DNA of 64,000 nt from Bradyrhizobium sp. PSBB068 (GTDB lineage Bacteria > Pseudomonadota > Alphaproteobacteria > Rhizobiales > Xanthobacteraceae): positions 5,518,001-5,582,000 of the forward strand of contig CP069300.1 in assembly GCA_016839165.1 (NCBI GenBank), in the 5' to 3' direction. Every line of letters begins with the position of its first letter. Positions within the stretch are counted from its first letter, which is position 1. The notes beneath the pieces were generated by a model that ran no database searches, had not been told where the DNA came from, and saw only the letters and a list, made by a program, of their open reading frames with translations. This document shows positions 17,557 through 26,800 of the stretch, piece by piece. The position numbers were made by a program, and so were the translations under genes.

Positions 17557-18155
17557 TCACACCGTTGCAGGCTGGTTTGAACGGCGGGACGCACGCGCCC
17601 TCAGTGCCAGGCCAAACAGGATCAGGCCCCAGCCCTGGAAGATCAGGTCTACCACCAGCATCACGCCAAGGAGCAAGAGGCCAATGGCCGGCCATGCCGC
17701 AACGACCACGGCGCCGACGCAGACGGTGAGCGCTCCGGCGGCGACGAGCCAGCCCAGCCCGCCGCGGGCCGCGCATGGAAACCGGCCCAAACCCTCATGA
17801 TACCGGAGATAGTAATAAAAACGCCCGCAGTCAGAGACGACGTCAACGACGCGAAGATCGGGTCGTAGAGGATGATTGCGCCGGCAGTTGCATAGACGAC
17901 TCCGGCAAGCAGCCAGAGCAGAACGCCGCCCGGTCCGCGCGCCGAGAAAGCGTGAAAGATCTGGATCAGCCCGGCGACTGCGATGGCTGCGCCGATCACC
18001 AGCACCGACGCCAGACTCGCCGCCAGCAGATTTGTCGATGCGACGCCGCCAAGGATCAACTCACCGACGCCAAGGGCAACGAACCAGCCCCACCTTGGCG
18101 CGATCGCGTGGATTGCAGCTCCAAGCGCCGGCTTCACATTCAAAGCATTTGTCAT
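17557..18155 (-). pseudogene. HdeD/DUF308-family membrane protein with single-base frameshift
   Basis: The frame from 18155 encodes TM segments typical of HdeD (WGWFVALGVGELILGGVAS, GVLLWLLAGVVYATAGA, then FITISGIMRVWAGFHARPA). It then loses homology at PAAGW. The second frame down to 17557 carries the missing end (WLVAAGALTVCVGAVV, VDLIFQGWGLILFGLALRAR). Restoring one G where TGGGCT should read TGGGGCT (plus-strand C run, 17753-17755) joins them into a 199-residue protein of normal length. HdeD is a membrane protein linked to acid resistance. The lesion may be real or a homopolymer sequencing error. Confidence 0.8.
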
Positions 18156-18882
18156 GATCTGATCCTTGTCGACGAGCCGGGTGCGGTCGTAAGTCGCTCA
18201 GGAGATCAGCCTAGGCGCCGCCGGCGCAGGCATCTTTCAAGAAGTCGGCCGACATTGCCCATCCGCACGATGAGGCATCCTCGCAAGAGACGCACGATAG
18301 CGAGCGTGCTTTTGCGCAACTGGAACTCCGATCTGGGAATACCCTCGACCGCAACGTTCGTAGGTTCGGTGAACGTTACCTTGCGGAGGTCGCTCCGGCT
18401 CATCTTCATGAGCAGGCGTCACTGCACCAGTTTCGCACTAGAAACGACCGGGTCGAGGCGCAACGAACGCGATCAAATTCAAACAAAGAGATGAAGCCAG
18501 CCGCTATCCCGCCGCTCATGACGGTCTGATCGCAGGGCATTGTGCACAGTCATGCCACTGGAATTCTGACCTGACCGCGGCGAGGCCCCGGTTTCCACGC
18601 CGCACATGAGGGAAGAGCTTGTCATGTTGATGGCGCTCGACGAACTCAAGGACGGCGGCCCGAAGATCCTGAGCGGAATTTCCCAGAGGAACATTTAACC
18701 AATTCGGCGGCGCATCAGGTTTGAAGGGGTCGTGCGGTTTCCCAAGTTCGTTTCGCGATCCTCGTCCGGGCGCCTCTCCGTCGTTGAAACGTATGTTGCA
18801 TTTGTTGAAACACTTTACGGCTTCCCGAACGATGCTGTCCGCTAGGAGCGCGACCAAAATAAAACCATCTCAACATTCCTCG
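18156..18882. other. Decayed intergenic region
   Basis: About 730 bases upstream of the HdeD-type gene. Open frames on both strands are short, overlap one another and carry no recognisable domain. The notable content is a degenerate copy of tRNA-adjacent sequence at 18424-18536, listed separately. Confidence 0.5.
18424..18536 (+). repeat. Degenerate copy of the tRNA-flanking (att-like) segment at 20.7-20.83 kb
   Basis: The block GCACCAGTTTCGCACTAGAA plus CGA (18424-18446 region) matches 20704-20727 with one mismatch. The block GCCGCTCATGACGGTCTGAT plus CGCAGG (18511-18536) matches 20802-20827 with three mismatches. The order and orientation are the same in both places, about 2.29 kb apart. 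The sequence between the blocks has diverged. The tRNA 3' end (T-arm and acceptor) is missing from this copy. Confidence 0.7.
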
Positions 18883-19130
18883 CTAGTGTGGCTGCGGTTC
18901 GGTGAACTCACGTGCGACCAGGGACATCGGGCGTTTGGGGAAGACACCGTGACGTGGTTGCACAGCACGCCTCGCGGGTCCGGCGCGCAAGAGGCGATAG
19001 ATGTAAAACGTACCGAACGAGAAGATGAAGACGTCGACCGCGCTAAGCATAATGATGGAGGTCAAGGCCGCAGGCGTGGTCAAAACGGGGGCACCGCGTC
19101 AGCCGCGGGCCGGATGGGGGATGGCGCCGC
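18883..19130 (-). pseudogene. Remnant of cytochrome bd ubiquinol oxidase subunit I (CydA/CioA C-terminus)
   Basis: The minus-strand frame ending at 18883 encodes a membrane helix and tail resembling the C-terminus of CydA-type oxidases: VDVFIFSFGTFYIYRLLRAG, then a tail with KRPMSL. Upstream, AADAVPP in the next frame resumes the family's RTADAVSP segment across a one-base shift near 19087. The rest of the roughly 450-residue protein and any CydB gene are absent. Identification rests on remembered family sequence and is moderate. Confidence 0.5.
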
Positions 19131-19741
19131 CCCTGCGTTCAACCGCGCTCGAAGGCGAGCTACCATTTACGCTTGAGCTTACCGCCGAGGACTAGTTGAG
19201 GACCTCGATCGAGCCGCAGCGCGCTTGGCGCCATCGGGCATGTTGATCCAGCCGGCGTAGTCCGATGCGACCTGCTTCGCCCCGTCGAGCAGCTTGGTCA
19301 AGAACACATCCAAGTCCTCGGGGCGAACTGGTCGGCCGCGCCATGTTGGGCGGCCTTCGTGCGGGGAACGATGAAGTCACCGCGGGAGAGTAAGTCGCAC
19401 TGCACCCGTGACCATTGGCGTATTCGCCGATCTCGGGGCACGCCTTCAAACGGCGACCTGCCTAGCGACGACGTGCATTTTAGAAACTATCGAGCATTCG
19501 TGGAAAAGTTAAATTGTGGCGGCATCATCTAATGCGGTAACCAAGCGCAATCCGGTCACGGCTCTGTTGTGCCGGGCAACTTGAACTCCGGCAGAAGAAC
19601 AATGACCTCGATGTCCCTCCCGCTCGCTCGATCGATCATGATCGTGAACTTGCGCAGCGCGGCACGCCGCGCAATTCCACCTGCCGGATTGGTTCGAGGT
19701 ATGCGACCGGCGAAAGCCAACAGCGACTCGCTTGATTGTGA
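19131..19741. other. Decayed region, no intact gene
   Basis: About 600 bases without an intact gene. On the minus strand two adjoining frames (about 19400 to 19330, then 19330 to 19195) give protein-like sequence (LLSRGDFIVPRTKAAQHGAA, then DLDVFLTKLLDGAKQVASDY), suggesting a frameshifted gene fragment. I cannot assign it to a family. Confidence 0.4.
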
Positions 19742-20176
19742 ATGACGGCTGACGAACCCGAACTGAAGGCGCAGATGCTGGCAAGCCGGTGTGGTGACGC
19801 GATCGCCTACCATGCGCTTCTTGCGAACCTCGCACCACGGCTGCGCAGCTACTACGAGCGCGAGCTGATCAGACTTGGACACAGCACGGACCAAGTGGAG
19901 GATCTTGTCCAAGAGACGTTGCTGGCGATTCATCAGAAGCGTCAGACCTACGATTGCAGAGCGCTGTTCACGCCATGGCTGCAAGCGATTGCTCGCTACA
20001 GGTTGATTAGCTTCCTTCGCAGCAGAGGCGCGCAGGCGATCGAAACCTCAATCGACAATGGCGAACGTCCGGCGGCGAATCACGATTGCCTGCGGATCGA
20101 AGCGAAAGTAAGCATCAAGGTCCATCGCAGCCTGAAGATCCTAGCTCCCTTGATCGGAAGGGGCCGCCGAGGTTGA
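19742..20176 (+). CDS. ECF sigma factor with internal loss of most of region 4
   Basis: 144 residues, against about 175-190 for this sigma-70 family type. Region 2 is intact: DQVEDLVQETLLAIHQKR with the following TPWLQAIARYRLISFLR. Region 4 should supply the -35-binding helix-turn-helix over about 55 residues. Instead the frame passes from HDCLRIEAK directly to VSIKVHRSLKILAPLIG, which resembles only the last part of region 4. The reading frame is kept, as in the nearby FdhD. No strong ribosome-binding site and no anti-sigma (NrsF/DUF1109-type) partner are seen. It is probably non-functional for promoter recognition. Confidence 0.7.
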   Translation: MTADEPELKAQMLASRCGDAIAYHALLANLAPRLRSYYERELIRLGHSTDQVEDLVQETLLAIHQKRQTYDCRALFTPWLQAIARYRLISFLRSRGAQAIETSIDNGERPAANHDCLRIEAKVSIKVHRSLKILAPLIGRGRRG

Positions 20177-20550
20177 GGTATCGTAGCCGCCTATGCCCTG
20201 ACAATTTAAGAGCCTCCTACAAAGCTGGGGGTGGGAAGGGGATAGGGTGAGCAGCTCGAACCTCCTCCGGATCGGCAACATGCCGACGCCGCGCGTCGAT
20301 GGTCACACGCAGCGAGAGCAGTGTGACCGCTGGTCCCAGTCGCAAAAAATCCATCCTCCGAACACACAGCCAAAACCTACGGTTTGGGCGGCGACTAGGG
20401 GTACCATCGCAAATTAGCCGCAACGGCCTTTATCGCGCACTCCTTGTTTTTGCTGCTCAATTCGAACAATGGGTTAGAGAGGAGGGAGCGTAGTAGCGGA
20501 AGCACCCTCCTCCGAACCCGCGGCGAAAAAACTACGGCTTTCGCGAGGAA
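20177..20550. other. Intergenic region, nothing identifiable
   Basis: About 370 bases with only short, unrecognisable open frames. It lies inside the decayed zone between the truncated sigma factor and the recombinase-like remnant. Confidence 0.45.
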
Positions 20551-20736
20551 TTAGCGCAACATTGCGGAGTTCTTCGGTGATTTCGCGGTAGATTCGAACA
20601 ATCGGATACTGGGGAGAGCTGTGGCGTAGAAATGGCGGAGAGAGTGGAAGTCGAACCCACGAGCCAAGCCGTTCAGCGGTCGGGATCGCAGGCTAAGCCA
20701 GCCGCACCAGTTTCGCACCAGAAACGATCCCTCCAA
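20551..20736 (-). pseudogene. Possible tyrosine recombinase C-terminal remnant
   Basis: A 61-codon frame contains GFDFHSLRHFYATAL, which matches the HxLRH active-site box of tyrosine recombinases. The downstream LGH and catalytic tyrosine boxes are absent, and no start or upstream domain is present. It sits next to the tRNA 3' fragment, where integrases usually reside. Part of this stretch also resembles a tRNA-Ser 3' end in reverse, so the match could be partly coincidental. Confidence 0.4.
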
Positions 20737-20828
20737 GAGCGATAAACGCGGCCAAACATCACAAAAAATGCCGAAAAATCAACGGCCGCATCCCTTTTCC
20801 GGCCGCTCATAACGGTCTGGTTGCAGGT
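20704..20828 (+). repeat. tRNA-flanking segment, second copy of the 18.4-18.5 kb repeat
   Basis: The block GCACCAGTTTCGCACCAGAA plus ACGA, and after about 75 bases GCCGCTCATAACGGTCTGG, correspond in order to blocks at 18424 and 18511. This copy leads straight into the tRNA 3' half and so looks like the better-preserved junction. Confidence 0.7.
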
Positions 20829-20850
20829 TCGAGTCCTGCCGGGCCCACCA
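20801..20850 (+). other. 3' half of a CAT-anticodon tRNA gene (Ile2 or Met), att-like
   Basis: An anticodon stem GGCCG/CGGTC encloses a CTCATAA loop with CAT at 20808-20810. A short variable loop follows, then a perfect T-arm (GCAGG, TTCGAGT, CCTGC). The acceptor 3' strand CGGGCCC, discriminator A and encoded CCA end at 20850. The matching 5' half (acceptor GGGCCCG, D-arm) is not found upstream. A tRNA 3' half alone is what integration of a mobile element leaves at one end. The combination of CAT anticodon and GGGCCCACCA end resembles tRNA-Ile2. Confidence 0.8.
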
Positions 20851-20865
20851 AAGAATCCAGTGCGA

Positions 20866-23800
20866 CTATCGTGACGTCAGGCGCTGCCTTTCCTCATCCG
20901 TCAGCTGGCGCGCCTGCTCCGCCGTCAGGTCGCCGCTCCCGACCACGCGAAACATGCTGTCCGGATCGTAGCTCTGCCGCTCTTTGTTGCGGCGGCGACG
21001 CTCGTCATCGTCGCCCGGATCCGACGTGCCGTCGCCGCCGCCATAGCCGAGCACCTCGACAATGATGACCGAGGGCTGGCCAGTGCTGGCGGCCGGTGCC
21101 GCCGCCGTTGGCTGTTGGGCCGCACCCGCGGTGTTGTTCGCCGCAGTCAACGCGCCCACCGGCGGCCCCTGCACCACCGGCACACCGACCGAAGTGCCCT
21201 GCACCTGGATGTTGGCGACGTTGAGCACCCGAAGCGCTTCGAGGGTGAGATTGCCCGACACGCGAATGCCCGCTTCGCCGGCATCGATCGTGCCATGCGG
21301 CGCGAACAGGTCGACGTTGCCGGGGGGAACACCGGGAACGCCGATCAGGGTCGCGATGCCGGCACCGGTTTGCGGCGTGTTCGGCGTCTTGGCGGCGCGG
21401 CCATACTGGTCGTAGACGACCAGCGGCGGCGATGTCACGATCGAGGTCTGCTTGCCCTTGCCGGCGTTGAGGTCGCCATTGGTCGAGAACATCAGGATGT
21501 CGCCACCGAGCTCGGTGAAGACGCGCGACTGCGCCACCACCACGCTCCGGTCGGTGAAGATGTTGACGTCGCCGCCTTCGAGCGTCAGCAGGCCGGGGCG
21601 CGCGGTGTCGGTCTGCCCGGTCAGGTTGGGCGTCTGGTTCTCGATGCCGAGCGACACGCCGCCGCCGGGCGCCAGAATGTTGATGCTGCCACCCTGCTCG
21701 GTGCGGATGCGCGCGAGTTGGAACAGCGACAGGTTGCCGGCATAGGCCGTGGTGGTACCGCCGATCACGCTGCCCGGAAACAGGGTCTGGATCGCGCGGT
21801 AGGCGCGATCGTAACCCTTGCCGCCGGCACCTTTCCCGTTTGCCGCTGCCTCGCCGCCCGCCTTGAGCTCGGCGAAATACACCTGCTCGATGAACGGCAA
21901 TTGTGCGGCCGGCGCAAGTGCGCGGAAATCGGCCAACGCCTGGTCGCGACCGAGGGTGACGCCCTCGTTCCGGCTCATGTAGCTGGTGAGCTGCGCGAGA
22001 TAGCCTTGCGTCGTCGCATCCATGTTGCGCGGATCGAGATAGAGGCTGATGAAGTCCGCGTTGTCGGGGCCGTTGGCGCCGGTGCCGACTGCGACGCCGA
22101 TCGAGGCGCCGGTCGGCGGCAGCAGCGGATTGTCCGCGTTGCCGACCGACGTGATGCCAAGGCCCTGCGTCTTATACTGACCCAACTGAGCGAAAATGTT
22201 GCGTCCTGCAAGGACGGACAGCGCGCCGGGACCCTCGACGCGAATGTTGAAGAAATCCGGGTAGGCCAGACTGCAGGGCTGGCAGCTGACGATGTCGCGC
22301 CCGGCCTGCACCAGCGAGGCGTCACCGGGGCCGGCATTCTCGATATTGATAATCGGCTGGACGATATCGAGACCGGCGCGCACCTGCGCGCGCTCCGACG
22401 TCGCTAGCGCGAGCCTCGTCAAGCTCCCCTGGACCGCATAGGCATGGACGGTATGCGGATCGTTGAACTGCACCAGGTTCGACGGCAGCGACTGGGAGCC
22501 ACCGAACGTGTCGTAAGGCGACGGGTTGGTGAATGTACTCGCATAGTCACTGCCTGACGGCGCCGAGGCGCCATTGACCTGGGCCGACAGATCTGCCGCC
22601 GTCATGCTGACGCCAAAACCGACGATGTCCTGCTGGGCCAACAGATCGAGGCGGGCCGTCGGTGCGGCCAGTGCCGCGAGATAATTGTAGCCGAAGGTGC
22701 TTTGCGCAACGGTGCCGGCCCGGATCGACCCGCCGGCCGCCGTCAGCTCGAAGATCGGCGGCACGAAATCGCCATTCACGATGATGTCGCCACCTTCCGT
22801 GAGTTCGCTCAACGCGCTGTTGGCCGTCATGCTGGTGAAGAAGCCGTAGGGCCGCTGCACGTTGTACTGATATGAGGGCGGCCCATTGCCTTCCAGACCG
22901 GCCGGGATGCGATAGCTGGTAAGGCCCAATGGATCGGGCTGCTGCGTTACTCGCGTCGGATCGCCGATGATCGCGTTGATTCCGCGCCGAGACACCACAT
23001 TAAACTGGGCGTCGCCGATCAGCAGATCCACCCGCGCGGTCGACAGGGAACTGGCCGCCAGTGGCGCCATCCCGATCTCGCCAGCCTGGATGTCCGCCGT
23101 GCCACGCCCGACCAGCAGATTGGCGTAGTTGATGCCGCCTCCCACCGCCAGCGAGAGATTGCCACCACCATACACCGCCACTGCGCCGGCTGCGGTCAAT
23201 CCGCCTGTCGTCGGCACGCTGATGTCGACATTTCTGAGGTCGCCGTCGACAGCGACACCGACGTTACCTCCGCCCAGCGCACCGAGTCCCCTGAACGCCG
23301 CCACCGACGGGAATGAATCGTATCCACCCTTGAGATAGGGTTGATAGTAAGTCCCGAAATTGATGAACCAGGTTGGACTGGCCGCGAACGGCTCGGTCCA
23401 CAGCCAGTAGGTATCGAGCGCGGAGGCTGCATAGTTCTTGCTGCTGCTGGTGTCGGCGCCGATCAGGCTGCCATGCACCTTGACCGTGAGATTGCCGCCG
23501 CCGGTCTGATAACTCGGATGGAACGCCTGGACCGGATAGGACAAATCGTACGACACCTTATGACGGTGCGCGTCATAGCCATACCCGAGATAGGTATCGT
23601 ACTTGTACGTGAACGCCGACTTGATCAGCGCGCGCGACGGCACAGCGAAATCCGGCGACGCCTGCTCACCTGCGGTATAGATGCCGAACGCGGTCTGGAT
23701 GTCGATGTTTCCCGCCGCAGCAAGGTCGAGGTCGCGTGCTCCGGTGCGCACGACGCTCGGAATCTGCACGGTGACATTGGCGTCGGTCAGATAAGAGGCG

Positions 23801-26800
23801 GCAAAGATGATGGAGCCCGGCTCCGGATTGGCGATCGTGGCGACGGGGCGCAGCACAGTCGGCACGACGGCCAGCGGATCCGCCGCCGCGAGATCCGCGC
23901 CGGCCACCAATCGGAACGTGGCGGAGCCCGAGCCCGCCGGCAACGGCGCCGCGATCGCGAAGATGTTGCCGTCCGGCGAACCGACCGGCGCCGCAAAGCC
24001 GTCGCTGAGGCTGCCATTGATCAGCAGGCTTCCGGCCGCGCGCAGCGTCAGCACCATCGGCTCGCCATTGTAGCGGTAGGTATGCAGATCGATTCCCGAG
24101 TTGGTCCTGGACGCATTTTGCAGCAGTCGCAGGTTGCCGCCACTGTCCAGCTCGATGCCGGGCATCAGGTGGAACGCGGTAACGGAGGTGCCGGTCAGCG
24201 ACCCGATCCCGGCCTTGATATTTGCTGCGGCGATATAGGCCCGCGCATCACTATCTGCCATCGCCAGGCTGGCGTCGACATAGGGCGAGCCGGTAACGTC
24301 GTAGACCTTGACCGCCTCGACATCGATCTCGCGCGCGCCGACAACATGGACCCCGCTGTTGCTGATGCGCACACCGGTGGTGCCGTCGGCGTTGACCGTC
24401 CGCGGCACGCGCAGCCAGAGCTGTCCACCGTTCTGCGCGATATTCGGATCGGCACCGGCAACGTTGATCGTCGGCGTGCTGCCGGAGCCGGCGTCGACAT
24501 CGAACGTCAACATGCCCGAGCTGTTACCGGCGAGGCCGAGCGTCACCGTACCGCCCCTGGCCGCGGTGGTGCCGGCATTGAGCACCGCATGCGCGCCGAG
24601 CTCCAGATTGTTGCCGGCGATCAGGCGGATGGTCGCATTGCTACCGCCGCTCGCATCGATCAGGCCGGTGACGGTGATGTTGCCGCCGTTCGCGATCAGC
24701 TCGACGTCGCGGGCCGTGATGTTGCCGACGTTGATGTCACCGTTCGTCAGCGTCAGCGCCTGCTCGCCGGAGAAACCCGCGATGCTGCCGAGCAGCGCGC
24801 TCGCGTTGCCCGAATTGACTGTGACGATCGCCTTGCCGCCGATGTAACGCGGATCGGCGCTGGCCAGCAACTGTCCGTCGAGATGGGCGGTTCCGTTCGG
24901 CGCGATGACGGTGAGTGTCCCGGCGTTGCCGCCCTGGTCGGAATCCACGACATCGAGCATAGGCATCGTCACCGAGCCGAGCCGGCCGCCACGCAGATCG
25001 ACCACCGCGCCGGAGGCGACCGCGACATCGCCGTTTGCGGTCTGCAGTGTGACGCTGCCGGCCGGAGCAATCCGCACCACATCGAAGAACGGCGTCACCG
25101 CCCCCGCGACGTTGGTGACCGAGCCGGCCTGCAGCGTGATGCCGTTCTGCGCGGTGAAAGCGATCACGCCGGAAGGCAGGTTGATGGTGGTGCCCTGGAC
25201 AATGCTCTGCGCCGAGACCGAGAGCGTCGCGCCGTTCGAGGTGGCGACCGGCTGGCCGGTACCGCCGGGCAGCGCGGCAAAGGTGACCGTGCCGGCATTG
25301 GCGACAAGCTGCGTCAGCGCGCCCGCCTGTGCCGTCACCAACGGCGTCGCGATCGTCAAACCTCCGTTGACGCTGAAGGTGCCAGGCATCACCTCGCCTG
25401 GAGCATAGGAGACCGTGCCGATCTTTTGCATCGCGCCCGCAGCGAGCGGGCCCGCATAGGAGACGCCGTCGATCACCTGCCGGGACGCCGCCAGCGTCAC
25501 GGTGTTGAAACCGCCGAAGGCAAGGCTGCCACCGCCGCCAAGCGTCAATTGCGTCGCATCGATCTCGAACGCGCCCTGCCCGGTTCCTGTCGCCGCGGCG
25601 CTGGTTGCGCCGCCGTTCAGCGTGATCGTGTTGGCGCGGAGCTTGACGCTGTCGGTGGCTGCACCGAAGCCGTTGATCGCCGACGCGCTCAACGTCAGCG
25701 CGGCGAGCAGTGGCTGACCGGTCACCGGATCCAGATCACCGAGATCGACTGAGCCATAGACGTTGATCGCCGTGGACGCCGACAGCACCAAATTGCCGGT
25801 CGCTGGCAGATTGCGCAGAGGGTCACCTTCGGACAACTGAGCGAGCAGGCTGGCGCTTAGGTTGAAGCCTGACGCGCCACCGGTGCCGAAATTGATCACC
25901 GGCACGCTGACCATGACGGTCGGCGCCGCAAGGCGGGCGGACGGATCCATGCTGATGGTGTTCGATGCGCTCAGCGCGACCTCGCCGCCGCCGAGGACTT
26001 GCGCACCCGCACCGATGCTCAGCTTGCTCGCTCCACTCCCTGCCGGCAACGTGACCGGCAACACCGGAGCGTTGGACGCCAGCACGAACGCGCCTGCCCC
26101 GCCTCCGCTGACACGCGCCAGTGCAATCGATCCCAGGGTCTTGCCGGTCTTTGGATCGTTTGGGAACAAGGTGGAGATCGCGCCGAACGACGTCGTGTCG
26201 ATCAGCGCACCGGCGCCGACCGTGATCGCGGTGCTCGCCGTCAGCATGATTTCGGGCGCGGTCAGCACCGCTCCACTGTCGATCTGGAGCTGCTGCGCCG
26301 CCGGCGTGATGGTCAGCACGTTGCCGTACAGGCTGCGCGTACCGCCGATCAGAATGCTCTGGGCGCCAATGCTGTCGAGCGCATTCGCCAGCAGTCCGGT
26401 CATGCCCGGCGCTGCGGTGCTCCCCGGCGCGAGGATCTCGAGATTGGACGCGACGATATCGACCTGCCCGCCCCGGCCGCCTGCCGGAGCCGTGAAGTCA
26501 CCGAACCCGCCGGTGGCCGGCAGCGACAGGCTGTTGGTCGCACTGATGACGAGTTGCCCCGCGTCGATCGGCAGATAGGGAGCCGCGATGCCGCTTGCGG
26601 CCGCCTTGGACGCATAGAACTGGCTCGCCGTGGTTTCGGCATATTGCGACTGCTGTCGGACGACCGAGCCCGGCGTGACGATGTAGACCGAGGGAAGCGG
26701 ATCGTGGAAGCCCGTATTGGCGACCTCGCCGTAGCCAAGTATGCGGTAAGAGCCGTCACGCTGCGCGAAATTCGACAACCCGGTAGCGGAGGTCTGATTC

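Noticed and set aside
18206..18409. 67-residue minus-strand frame upstream of the HdeD-type gene
   Set aside because: No recognisable motif or start signal; it could be promoter-region sequence.
18516..18857. 113-residue minus-strand frame
   Set aside because: No ribosome-binding site, domain or neighbour support, and it lies in a decayed zone.
20636..20737. Apparent tRNA-Ser on the minus strand (acceptor-like GGAGGGA and TCTCTCC, T-arm-like GTGGGTTCGA)
   Set aside because: The interior does not fold into D- and anticodon arms, the T-arm is mismatched, and part of the sequence encodes an HxLRH box. It is treated as coincidence or a remnant.
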